Below are positions 8,362-16,520 of a stretch of 64,000 bases of DNA, in pieces; positions within the stretch are counted from its first letter, which is position 1; the number at the start of each line of letters is the position of its first letter. The notes below the pieces were generated by a model that worked only from the letters and a program-made list of their open reading frames with translations, did not search any database and had not been told where the DNA came from. Source of the DNA: Vibrio parahaemolyticus (GTDB lineage Bacteria; Pseudomonadota; Gammaproteobacteria; Enterobacterales; Vibrionaceae). Made by a program: the position numbers and the translations under genes. The stretch covers positions 1,116,001-1,180,000 of the forward strand of contig NZ_UHIL01000001.1 in assembly GCF_900460535.1 (NCBI RefSeq), written 5' to 3'.

Positions 8362-9086
8362 TGTTTGCGCCATTCCCAAGATTGCTGTGGGGCATGGATG
8401 GTCCACTGAGTTTTGTCTGACAAGTAGTGCTGCAAAAACGCTAAGCCTTGTGGCAAAAGGTGGCCTTGTGTTTCTACGCTGTGGCTGCTGCGCAACGTAA
8501 AATCATCACCGTTTGATAGCACCAAACCTAAGCCAAAGCCCGGATATTGCTGCTGTTCAAATTCGGTGTAGGAGTCAGGTAAAGGTTCATCAAAGTCGAC
8601 AAGCAGAACTTTCTTATCTGGATTGTCTGCTAAAAATAGCCACGCTTCTAATATCGCGCTTTGGAATGTATTTTCCGATGCCGCAATCGAAGTGAGAGGG
8701 ATTGGCTGCTTGGTTGCGATGGTCGCTAAACCTGCCGCGGTATTGTGCACTGATTGAGAGAACGCCATTGGAGAGGCTTCTTCGCCACTGATGATGTCTG
8801 CAACCAGCGCGACACTGCGATGCAGTTCGCCATGACGGCTAGAAAACACCAGATAATCGACCTGATGTTGCTTTAATAATTCGATGGCCGTTTGCACAGC
8901 AAGTTTACTTAATGGACTCATTCTTCTGCGCATCATTGCAGGAATATCCGCCACATTTACTTTGCCATCTTGTGGCCAATTTCCGCTTGCAGCCCATTCT
9001 TTCCATTCATCAGGTTGAGATAAACCTAGTGAATTCGCTGTCCACGCATCAATATTGAACGAAATTTTGATCTTCGAGTTTGGCAT
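8358..9086 (-). CDS. apeC: Ketosynthase-like chain-length factor (ApeC type)
   Basis: A 242-residue short thiolase-fold protein matching the N-terminal ketoacyl-synthase-like family that partners a full ketosynthase in aryl polyene systems. The region that carries the nucleophilic Cys in true ketosynthases reads AFSQSVHNTAAGL (109-120 region) and has no Cys, as expected of a chain-length factor rather than a condensing enzyme. It is the first gene of the minus-strand operon, with a 76-base divergent gap to the plus-strand lipoprotein gene. The catalytic partner (ApeO type) would be outside the window. Confidence 0.82.
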   Translation of the reverse strand: MPNSKIKISFNIDAWTANSLGLSQPDEWKEWAASGNWPQDGKVNVADIPAMMRRRMSPLSKLAVQTAIELLKQHQVDYLVFSSRHGELHRSVALVADIISGEEASPMAFSQSVHNTAAGLATIATKQPIPLTSIAASENTFQSAILEAWLFLADNPDKKVLLVDFDEPLPDSYTEFEQQQYPGFGLGLVLSNGDDFTLRSSHSVETQGHLLPQGLAFLQHYLSDKTQWTIHAPQQSWEWRKQ

Positions 9087-9162
9087 ATTTGGTTAAATTG
9101 TTTATTTTACAGCTCGATACAATTTGGGCTTCACCCGAATTCATAATAAAAAGGAAATTCTT

Positions 9163-9561
9163 ATGTCGCGCTTTAAGCTGTACATCTCATTATTATTAAC
9201 TTTGCTTCTTGTCGGTTGTGGACGTGTACAACCTGTATTGAGTGTGGAGGATACTCCAGTTGCGTATGATCTTCAAAATAAACAAGTAAAAATGGCGATT
9301 GTGCAATCCGCAACTAACCGTGGTTGGACGATTGAAGAAGTTAGTCCGGGTGTATTAATTGCGAAAATTCACGTTCGTACACACTCTGCTGAAGTAAAAA
9401 TTCCATACAACAACAAGTATTATTCAATTATTTATCTCAACTCAGTAAATCTCAAAGCAAGTGATGGCAAAATTCACCGCAATTACAATCGTTGGGTAAA
9501 CAATTTAAATGTTGATATTCAGCGAGCACTTGCGTTGTTGGGCACTCAGTCTCAGCAATAA
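9163..9561 (+). CDS. Small lipoprotein divergent from the aryl polyene operon
   Basis: A 132-residue predicted lipoprotein. The signal peptide MSRFKLYISLLLTLLLVGC ends in a lipobox LLVG|C at Cys19. AAGGAA lies about seven bases before the ATG at 9163, which is why I prefer it to 9124. The mature part is hydrophilic with a beta-rich pattern and no motif I recognise. It is 10 bases upstream of the methyltransferase gene and probably co-transcribed with it. A role at the cell envelope in pigment display is possible but unsupported. Confidence 0.8.
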   Translation: MSRFKLYISLLLTLLLVGCGRVQPVLSVEDTPVAYDLQNKQVKMAIVQSATNRGWTIEEVSPGVLIAKIHVRTHSAEVKIPYNNKYYSIIYLNSVNLKASDGKIHRNYNRWVNNLNVDIQRALALLGTQSQQ

Positions 9562-9571
9562 AAATTATTAA

Positions 9572-10657
9572 ATGCAGTTAGGTTTTTTCGTGTTAAATCA
9601 AAATAATGATCCTTTTAATGCTTTTGAAGCAAAAACAGAAGCTCAAAAATTATCTTTTGCCCCTATCGTTTTCCATACCGCGAGAACGCTCAGAGATTTG
9701 GGTATATTAGCGGCGCTCGATAGCGCTGGTTCAAAAGGCATGAGCGCCATTGATATCGCCGAAAAAACAGGCGTGTCAGAATATGGTGTCAAAGTGCTGC
9801 TAGACATGGCGATAAGTGCGCACATTGTTTTGTGGGAAAAACCTAACTACTCACTGGCCAACCTCGGGTTCTACTTGTTGTACGATGGCATGACCCAAGC
9901 AAACATGGATTTCACGGCCGACGTTTGTTATGCCGCGATGATGCACCTGACTGAAGCAATCAAAGACGGCAAACCTGCTGGACTGAAAGAGTTGGGCGAT
10001 TGGGAAACCATCTATCAAGGGTTGTCGACATTACCTGAGCAAGCTAAGCAGAGCTGGTTTAAGTTTGATCACTTCTATTCGGATCGTTCTTTCCCATTGC
10101 TGCTTAAAGAAGTGTTTGCCAATGAGCCAAAACACATCGTCGATATCGGTGGCAATACGGGTAAATGGGCAATGCAGTGCTGCAACTACGATAAAGATGT
10201 GCATGTGACCATTGTTGATTTGCCGCAGCAATTGGAAGTCGCGATGTCTAACGTGGCAGAGAATCAGCTCAGCGAGCGCGTGCATCCGTATCCTGCCAAT
10301 ATGCTTGATAAAGCCCAAACATTGCCTGATCATGCCGATATTTGGTGGATGAGCCAGTTCTTAGATTGTTTCTCTCCAATTGAAATTTTAAATATTTTGA
10401 AGAAAGTGAAGGCGCAGTTGAGCGCGGGCGATACCGTTTACGTTCTCGAACTGTTTTGGGATGCGCAGAAATACGCGGGCGCGTCATACAGCTTAAATGC
10501 CACCTCGCTTTATTTTACCTGCCTAGCCAATGGTAATAGCCGTTTCTACCGTAGTGATGATTTCCTAGAAATTGTTGAAGCAGCAGGTCTCTCTGTTGTG
10601 GAAAGAACGGACAACATTGGCCTCGGACATACCTTATTAAAACTCCAAGCAAGCTAG
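9572..10657 (+). CDS. apeB: SAM-dependent methyltransferase of the pigment cluster
   Basis: A 361-residue class I methyltransferase. An N-terminal winged-helix dimerisation region (about 35-105) is followed by the SAM-binding motif I VDIGGNTGKW (190-199) and an acidic loop VTIVDLP. This is the architecture of bacterial O-methyltransferases acting on aromatic rings. Aryl polyenes often carry ring methyl groups, so ring methylation is the likely function. The symbol rests on analogy to the methyltransferase of the E. coli cluster. The Shine-Dalgarno at 9572 is weak; a GTG six codons downstream is an alternative. Confidence 0.8.
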   Translation: MQLGFFVLNQNNDPFNAFEAKTEAQKLSFAPIVFHTARTLRDLGILAALDSAGSKGMSAIDIAEKTGVSEYGVKVLLDMAISAHIVLWEKPNYSLANLGFYLLYDGMTQANMDFTADVCYAAMMHLTEAIKDGKPAGLKELGDWETIYQGLSTLPEQAKQSWFKFDHFYSDRSFPLLLKEVFANEPKHIVDIGGNTGKWAMQCCNYDKDVHVTIVDLPQQLEVAMSNVAENQLSERVHPYPANMLDKAQTLPDHADIWWMSQFLDCFSPIEILNILKKVKAQLSAGDTVYVLELFWDAQKYAGASYSLNATSLYFTCLANGNSRFYRSDDFLEIVEAAGLSVVERTDNIGLGHTLLKLQAS

Positions 10658-10665
10658 TATAAAGA

Positions 10666-11910
10666 ATGAAAACAGAGCACAAGCAAGTTGTCGTCGTTGG
10701 CGCAGGTCCTTCGGGTTCCACCGTTTCTGCGTTGCTAAAATCCCGTGGTATTGATGTTGTCGTGATCGAAAAAGCGACGTTCCCTCGTTTCTCAATTGGC
10801 GAAAGCTTACTTCCAGCTTGTATGGAGGTGGTTGAACTTGCCGGAATGACAGAGGCGGTGAAGCAGCATGGCTTCCAATTCAAAGATGGTGCGGCGTTCC
10901 GTTGTAACGGGGTCTACACCCACTTTGATTTCACCGACAAATTTACCGCAGGACCAGGCACTACATTTCAGGTTCAGCGCGCCAGCTTTGATAAAGTGCT
11001 CGCTGACAGCGCCGCAGAGCAGGGCGTCGACATTCGTTATCAGCATGAGCTGGTTAGCTTGGCGTTTGAAGGCAAAAAATCGCGCTTAGAAGTGGTTGGA
11101 CCCGACAAGCAGGCGTATCAAATCGAAGCCGATTTTGTTTTGGATGCGAGTGGTTTTGGCCGAGTGCTGCCGCGTTTACTGGATCTGGAAGAACCTTCTT
11201 GCCTTCCTCCAAGAAAAGCGATCTTTACGCATATTGAAGATCATATTTCACCACAAGAGCCAGAGTACGATCGCAACAAAATTCTGATTTCAGTCCATCC
11301 TGAAAATCACGACGTATGGTACTGGCTAATTCCATTCTCGAATGGTACGTGTTCGTTTGGTGTGGTGGGTGAGCCTGAGTTTTTCGAGCAATACCCAGAA
11401 GATAAGCTTGCAGCTTTGCAGCAGTTGGCTAATGAAGAGCCGGGTTTGGCGTCTTTATTGCGAAACGCGAAGTACCCAAATCCCGTAGGTGAGTTGGGTG
11501 GCTATTCAGCGAACGTCAAACGCTTAGCCACAGAACACTACGCGCTGCTTGGTAACGCGGGCGAATTTTTGGATCCGGTATTCTCATCGGGTGTCACTAT
11601 CGCGATGAAGTCCGCTCAATTTGCTGCTGATTGCGTTGTGCGTCAATTGAACGGCGAAGTGGTTGATTGGCAAGAAGAGTACTCAGAACGCTTGATGGTT
11701 GGTGTCAACACGTTCCGCACTTATGTGGAAGGATGGTACAACGGCACGCTTCAAGACGTGATTTTCTACCAAGCTCCAAATCCACGTATTAAACAGATGA
11801 TCAGTGCAATATTGGCTGGTTACGCGTGGGATACCGAGAACCCATACGTCAAGCAAAGTGAACAACGCTTGTCGACGCTGGCTGAGTTAGTGCGTGGCGA
11901 AGGTTTTTAA
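10666..11910 (+). CDS. Flavin-dependent halogenase-like monooxygenase
   Basis: A 414-residue FAD enzyme. It has the FAD-binding VVGAGPSGS (10-18) and both marks of flavin-dependent halogenases: a Lys in the position of the catalytic lysine (Lys73 in FQFKDGAAF, after FSIGESLLP at 42-50) and the WxWxIP motif as WYWLIP (218-223). The second flavin motif LLGNAGEFLDPVFSSG is also intact. The FSIGESLLP form resembles the phenol/pyrrole halogenase branch (PltA-like) rather than tryptophan halogenases. Xanthomonadin clusters contain a comparable gene and make brominated polyenes. Whether this one halogenates or only hydroxylates is unproven. It follows the methyltransferase by eight bases and ends at a strong terminator. 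Confidence 0.82.
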   Translation: MKTEHKQVVVVGAGPSGSTVSALLKSRGIDVVVIEKATFPRFSIGESLLPACMEVVELAGMTEAVKQHGFQFKDGAAFRCNGVYTHFDFTDKFTAGPGTTFQVQRASFDKVLADSAAEQGVDIRYQHELVSLAFEGKKSRLEVVGPDKQAYQIEADFVLDASGFGRVLPRLLDLEEPSCLPPRKAIFTHIEDHISPQEPEYDRNKILISVHPENHDVWYWLIPFSNGTCSFGVVGEPEFFEQYPEDKLAALQQLANEEPGLASLLRNAKYPNPVGELGGYSANVKRLATEHYALLGNAGEFLDPVFSSGVTIAMKSAQFAADCVVRQLNGEVVDWQEEYSERLMVGVNTFRTYVEGWYNGTLQDVIFYQAPNPRIKQMISAILAGYAWDTENPYVKQSEQRLSTLAELVRGEGF

Positions 11911-11944
11911 ATTACCAAGAAAAAACCATTAAAAACATCTCATT

Positions 11945-11977
11945 AGCCCCATCTGTGATTCATAGATGGGGCTTTTT
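11945..11977 (+). terminator. Rho-independent terminator after the halogenase-like gene
   Basis: Ten-base stem AGCCCCATCT / AGATGGGGCT with a nine-base loop followed by TTTTT. It closes the lipoprotein-methyltransferase-flavoenzyme unit 35 bases after the stop codon. Confidence 0.9.
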
Positions 11978-12044
11978 ATTGCCTTGATTTTAATAAGGTT
12001 ATTTCTTTTTTTGGTGGGTTATTGAACGTTGAGATTGCTCTAAA

Positions 12045-12060
12045 AGTGATCTTGGTCACA
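12045..12060 (+). promoter_or_regulatory. Candidate CRP-cAMP site
   Basis: AGTGATCTTGGTCACA fits the TGTGA-N6-TCACA consensus at nine of ten positions. It lies 44 bases before the transglycosylase-like start, compatible with activation. No experimental support. Confidence 0.4.
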
Positions 12061-12103
12061 TAAATATTTGTTGTAGCTGATATTTCTATAAAAATTGTAG
12101 GAA

Positions 12104-12844
12104 ATGGATTACATTTTGGGAGTGTTCTCTCAACTTGGTTATGTCGTGAAAAAGGTATCTAAGCGACTGTATAGATTAGTAAAGTTTAAAAAACGGCAGC
12201 CACTCAAAGCTGTATTGTTTTCCTTTACTTCCATGTTGAAGGGCAGGCAGCAGCGCCTCATTAAAAAGCTTCCTTTTTATCCCGAACGTTCCCATCGATG
12301 TATTTTTTCTCCCGAGCCATTTCAAGAGCCTTCTGAGCATGTTTTGGCATGGGGACAACGAGTTAGCCCTGCATTCAAAAGCAAAGTGGTCGAAATTTGC
12401 TCTGAGCTAGAAATCAACCCGAATCATCTAATGGCTTGTATGGCCTTTGAGACGGCTGAAACGTTCAGCCCTAGCATTAGAAACGGCTCTGGGAGTGGTG
12501 CGACAGGTCTGATTCAGTTCATGCCCGCAACCGCGAAAAACTTGGGGACGAGTACTAAGCATCTCGCCATGATGAGCGCCGTTGAACAGCTCGATTATGT
12601 GAAAGCTTACTTTTGGCCTTATCGACACCGAATGTCTTCGTTGGAAGATGTTTACATGGCGATTCTCTACCCCGCGGCAATCGGGAAATCACCCTCACAC
12701 GTGCTGTTCAAACAAGGTTCGATCGCTTACCGACAAAATGCAGGCATCGATCGTCACAGCAAAGGGAGCATTACGTTGAGTGACGTCTCTTACAAAGTTA
12801 GGCAGAAGCTGGCGAAAGGTTTGCAGCCTAACTTTATGGGTTAG
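12104..12844 (+). CDS. Lytic transglycosylase-like protein (SLT fold)
   Basis: A 246-residue protein. Residues 105-200 form a goose-lysozyme-like lytic transglycosylase domain: the likely catalytic Glu116 in MAFETAETFSPS, then GSGATGLIQFMPATA (130-144). The 80 N-terminal residues are basic with no clear signal peptide or domain, and the start is uncertain because AGGAA touches the ATG at 12104. It would cleave the glycan strands of peptidoglycan. Similar modules occur in phage tails and in secretion apparatus, but no phage or secretion genes surround it. It converges with the next gene and overlaps its 3' end by 11 bases. Confidence 0.75.
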   Translation: MDYILGVFSQLGYVVKKVSKRLYRLVKFKKRQPLKAVLFSFTSMLKGRQQRLIKKLPFYPERSHRCIFSPEPFQEPSEHVLAWGQRVSPAFKSKVVEICSELEINPNHLMACMAFETAETFSPSIRNGSGSGATGLIQFMPATAKNLGTSTKHLAMMSAVEQLDYVKAYFWPYRHRMSSLEDVYMAILYPAAIGKSPSHVLFKQGSIAYRQNAGIDRHSKGSITLSDVSYKVRQKLAKGLQPNFMG

Positions 12845-14153
12845 CGTCGCCATCGTTGGTGTCGGTGGTTGTTTCCGACTCTGTCTCTCGGCTCACTTTA
12901 ACTTGCACAATCCGGTGATGCTTGACGTTTAACACCTCAAACTGCCAGCCCTCATAGTCGACCAACTCTCCTGCATGTGGAAGGCGTCCTAGCCACCAAG
13001 TTAAAAAGCCATTGAGGGTTTGAAAACCTTCACTCTCTTCGCCTTCAATTGTGGTCAATCCCAGTTTGTATTTGAGTTCGTTGAGAGGAATCAGCGCATC
13101 CATCAGCCAACTGCCGTCTTTTTGCTGCTTCGCCCAGATTTGTTCTGGTGCCATTCCTAATTCGCCAGCAATGGACTTGAGCAAATCGTATAAGGTGACT
13201 AAGCCTTGCACGTCGCCATATTCATCAACAATAAATACCATCTCTGCGCTGGTTTGTTGCATGTAGTTCAGCAGAGGCAAGCCTTTCATCGACTCCGGTA
13301 CAAAGCGCGGATGTTTGAGCAATTTACCGAGTCTCGAAACAGACAGGTGGTCGTACTCATCAAGCAATACTTTTGAGGAAATGGTGCCGATGATGTTATC
13401 TAAACCGCCTTTGCACACTGGCCAAACTGAGTGTTGAGTTTGACGTAGGTGTTTTAGAATCGCATTCAGCGGCAAATTGGTGTCCAAAAAGTGGATGTCG
13501 CAGCGCGGCGTCATTAAAGACAGGGCTAAACGATCATTAAGGTGCAGTAGCTTGCGGATCATCAGTTGTTCTTGCGGTTCGATGGCTCCTGATTCCGAAC
13601 CTTCATTGACGACGGCAAAGATGTCTTCTTCTGTGACGATTTCGCCTTGGTTTTCGTTTTGGCGCAGAAGTTTAAGTAACGCGTCTGTCGACACAGTAAG
13701 TAAGAACACAAAAGGTCTGGCAAGTTTGGCTAACCAATGAATCGGATAGGCGACCACAATTGCGATGCTTTCCGCGTTGTTTTGCGCAAAACGTTTTGGT
13801 ACGAGCTCGCCGATGATGATCGCGAAGTAAGTGATCAAAATAACAACGCTGGTGGTCGCAAGAATGGTGGCGACTTCGCGCTCTAGCCCTTGGGCAACGA
13901 GCCAGTGTTCAAAAGGAATGGACAGCGTCGCTTCACCAAAAATGCCACTGAGTAGACCGATGGCAGTAATGCCGATTTGGATAGTCGAAAGAAACTGGGT
14001 AGGGTTATTTTTTAGTTCTAAAGCGAGCGCAGCAGGTGCGTTGTCTTCGGCCATCATTTTTAGTCGGCCGCTTTTCGCCGCGACTAACGCAATCTCAGAC
14101 ATAGCGAAAATGCCGTTTAGTGCGATCAATCCAACAAGCAATAAAATGTCCAT
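12834..14153 (-). CDS. CorC/HlyC-family membrane protein with DUF21 and CBS domains
   Basis: A 439-residue protein with the CNNM/CorC layout: a four-helix membrane domain (DUF21, about 1-190), paired CBS modules (about 200-330, with VWPVCKGGLDNIIG and MVFIVDEYGDVQGLV) and a CorC_HlyC domain (about 345-425). Relatives are linked to magnesium/cobalt transport or to membrane integrity, and many are annotated as hemolysins without proof. GGAAGG lies before the ATG at 14153; the frame upstream is open to 14186. It is divergent from the helicase gene. Confidence 0.85.
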   Translation of the reverse strand: MDILLLVGLIALNGIFAMSEIALVAAKSGRLKMMAEDNAPAALALELKNNPTQFLSTIQIGITAIGLLSGIFGEATLSIPFEHWLVAQGLEREVATILATTSVVILITYFAIIIGELVPKRFAQNNAESIAIVVAYPIHWLAKLARPFVFLLTVSTDALLKLLRQNENQGEIVTEEDIFAVVNEGSESGAIEPQEQLMIRKLLHLNDRLALSLMTPRCDIHFLDTNLPLNAILKHLRQTQHSVWPVCKGGLDNIIGTISSKVLLDEYDHLSVSRLGKLLKHPRFVPESMKGLPLLNYMQQTSAEMVFIVDEYGDVQGLVTLYDLLKSIAGELGMAPEQIWAKQQKDGSWLMDALIPLNELKYKLGLTTIEGEESEGFQTLNGFLTWWLGRLPHAGELVDYEGWQFEVLNVKHHRIVQVKVSRETESETTTDTNDGDANP

Positions 14154-14370
14154 GGAGCCTTCCAGTAATGCACACGTTAGCAGCATAACGAGATTCTCTC
14201 GCGAGAAACGTGAGGTTGTGAATAATTCAACGCGTCATGCCAACAGAATGTCTTATTAAAAGGATAGAGTTCATTTGTTGAATGTGGTTTTCGCGTCCAG
14301 ACGAATGATTCTGTTACTTGACTGGGATTCTGATAAACTACGCGCCCATTTCCTCTTTAGAGACGTTTCT

Positions 14371-15606
14371 ATGCCATTTTCTAAGCTTGGTTTAAGCGCA
14401 CCAATTACGGATGCCGTAACGGCGCTGGGTTACGAAAAACCGACTTCTATCCAACAAAAAGCGATTCCAATTGTGCTGCGTGGCAGCAACTTGATCGCGG
14501 CTGCGCAAACCGGCACGGGTAAAACCGCCAGCTTTGTGTTGCCAATCTTAGAAAAGCTCAGCCAAGGTGAGACGCAACGTAAAAAGCGCGCTCGTGCCAT
14601 CATTCTTACGCCAACGCGCGAACTGGCTCTGCAAGTGCATCAAAGTATTGAAGCGTACGGGAAGAACTTGCCACTGCGCTCAATGGCGATGTTTGGTGGC
14701 GTGGAATATGCGCCGCAGAAACAAGCGCTGATTGAAGGCGTAGATATTGTGGTGAGCACACCAGGACGTCTGATTGATTTATACGGCCAGCGTGCGATCC
14801 ATTTTGATGAAGTGGAAATGCTGGTATTGGACGAAGCCGATAAGATGCTTGATATGGGCTTTATCGACTCGATCGATAAGATCATCGATTGCATGCCAGA
14901 AGATGTTCAAAGCTTGCTGTTCTCGGCTACGTTGTCGAACCCAGTTCGTGATTTGGCCAAAAACGCGATTGTTGATCCTGAAGAGATTACGATTGCAAAA
15001 CACAGCGCATCTAAGTCGAACATCAAGCAGTGGATCACCACCGTCGATAAAGACATGAAGTCATCGCTTTTGAGCCACATGTTGAATGAAAACGACTGGT
15101 CGCAAGTGCTGATCTTTATTGAAACAAAACACGGTGCGGCCAAATTGGTTAGCCAGCTTGAGAAGCGCGGTATTGTGGCTGAAGCGTTCCACAGTGGTCG
15201 CAATCAGCGTGTTCGTCAGGAACTGATTGAGAAGTTCAAGGCGGGTGAAATTCAGTATCTGGTTGCAACTGGCGTTGCCGCGCGTGGTATTGATATCGAC
15301 AACTTACCAGTAGTGATTAACTACGATTTACCATTCCCTGCGGATGAGTACGTACACCGCATCGGGCGTACTGGCCGTGCTGGCGCGCAAGGTGAAGCGA
15401 TCTCTTTGGTATCGAAGGATGATTTCAAAAACCTGTGCATGATTGAAAGCCGTCTGGGCCACTTGCTTGAGCGTGTTGAAATCGAAGGTTTTGCTCCAAG
15501 AAAGCCAGTGCCGATTTCGATTTTGAATTACGTACCTAAGAATAAGCGTAAACCGCAAGACAATCGTCCGCGTCGTGAGCATTCTGAACCGCGTGACGCA
15601 AAATAG
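14371..15606 (+). CDS. rhlE: DEAD-box ATP-dependent RNA helicase, RhlE-like
   Basis: A 411-residue helicase starting MPFSKLGLSA at 14371. The upstream in-frame extension has no homology feature. Core motifs are in order: Q motif (P24-TSIQ), AAQTGTGKT (44-52), PTRELA (81-86), DEAD (154-157), SAT, and HRIGRTGRAG near the end. The short basic C-terminal tail (KNKRKPQDNRPRREH) is the non-specific RNA-binding extension of RhlE-type proteins. Likely roles are ribosome assembly and mRNA turnover at low temperature. RhlE against other DEAD paralogues is decided by length and tail only. Confidence 0.85.
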   Translation: MPFSKLGLSAPITDAVTALGYEKPTSIQQKAIPIVLRGSNLIAAAQTGTGKTASFVLPILEKLSQGETQRKKRARAIILTPTRELALQVHQSIEAYGKNLPLRSMAMFGGVEYAPQKQALIEGVDIVVSTPGRLIDLYGQRAIHFDEVEMLVLDEADKMLDMGFIDSIDKIIDCMPEDVQSLLFSATLSNPVRDLAKNAIVDPEEITIAKHSASKSNIKQWITTVDKDMKSSLLSHMLNENDWSQVLIFIETKHGAAKLVSQLEKRGIVAEAFHSGRNQRVRQELIEKFKAGEIQYLVATGVAARGIDIDNLPVVINYDLPFPADEYVHRIGRTGRAGAQGEAISLVSKDDFKNLCMIESRLGHLLERVEIEGFAPRKPVPISILNYVPKNKRKPQDNRPRREHSEPRDAK

Positions 15607-15628
15607 TCTGCTGATACATTGAAAGCAA

Positions 15629-15651
15629 AGCCGCATTCGTGCGGCTTTTTT
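15629..15651 (+). terminator. Rho-independent terminator after rhlE-like gene
   Basis: Seven-base stem AGCCGCA / TGCGGCT capped by a TTCG tetraloop and followed by TTTTT. Confidence 0.92.
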
Positions 15652-15857
15652 GCGTTTAGAACCGCCGAAAACACGATGGATTTTGTCTGGTTTGTCGATC
15701 GTGATGAGGAAAAAAGTTAAATCGTGTCATACGCTTAACACTCAAAATGCAAATAACTGCGTAAATGTTTTGTCAAATTTCTGTCCTCATATTTGCAGAA
15801 GGGCAGGAATAGGCGCAGACTTTCGCGCTTGCTAATGAATGCATAAATGAGGCACGA

Positions 15858-16520
15858 ATGAAAACAGGTGATAAGCAATTCGCTGTTATTGGTCTTGGCC
15901 GATTTGGTTTGGCGGTATGTAAAGAATTACAAGATTCTGGGTCACAAGTCTTAGCGGTCGACATCAATGAAGATCGAGTGAAAGAAGCTGCAGGTTTTGT
16001 GAGTCAGGCCATTGTGGCAAATTGTACTCATGAAGAAACGGTCGCAGAGCTCAAGCTCGATGATTACGACATGGTGATGATTGCCATTGGTGCAGACGTG
16101 AATGCCAGTATTCTTGCTACTCTGATAGCAAAAGAGGCGGGTGTAAAATCGGTATGGGTAAAAGCTAACGACCGATTCCAAGCTCGCGTTCTGCAAAAAA
16201 TTGGCGCAGACCACATCATCATGCCAGAGCGCGATATGGGCATTCGTGTGGCGCGCAAAATGCTGGATAAACGCGTACTCGAATTTCATCCATTGGGCAG
16301 CGGATTAGCGATGACAGAGTTTGTTGTTGGCTCGCGTTTGATGGGTAAAACGTTAAGCGATTTGGCGCTGTGCAAGGTCGAAGGCGTGCAAGTGTTGGGC
16401 TTTAAACGTGGCCCTGAAATCATCAAAGCGCCTGATATGAGCACCACGCTTGAAATCGGCGATCTCATTATTGTGGTTGACCCGCAAGACAAGTTGGCAA
16501 ACAAGCTGAAATCATTATGA
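15858..16520 (+). CDS. ktrA: KtrA, regulatory RCK subunit of the Na+-dependent K+ uptake system
   Basis: A 220-residue cytosolic RCK protein. The Rossmann core has GLGRFG (12-17) and an acidic residue Asp35 at the end of strand 2 that holds the adenosine ribose. An RCK_C lobe follows (about 135-220). KtrA forms an octameric ring that binds ATP/ADP and gates KtrB. The length is the same as the V. alginolyticus protein in which the system was discovered. It overlaps ktrB as ATGA, so the subunits are translationally coupled. Confidence 0.95.
   Translation: MKTGDKQFAVIGLGRFGLAVCKELQDSGSQVLAVDINEDRVKEAAGFVSQAIVANCTHEETVAELKLDDYDMVMIAIGADVNASILATLIAKEAGVKSVWVKANDRFQARVLQKIGADHIIMPERDMGIRVARKMLDKRVLEFHPLGSGLAMTEFVVGSRLMGKTLSDLALCKVEGVQVLGFKRGPEIIKAPDMSTTLEIGDLIIVVDPQDKLANKLKSL

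Noticed and set aside
10031..10333. Long minus-strand frames opposite the methyltransferase and flavoenzyme genes.
   Set aside because: They follow the codon pattern of the sense genes and have no ribosome sites.
12104..12844. Prophage remnant suggested by the transglycosylase-like gene.
   Set aside because: No integrase, structural genes, attachment repeats or composition change on either side.
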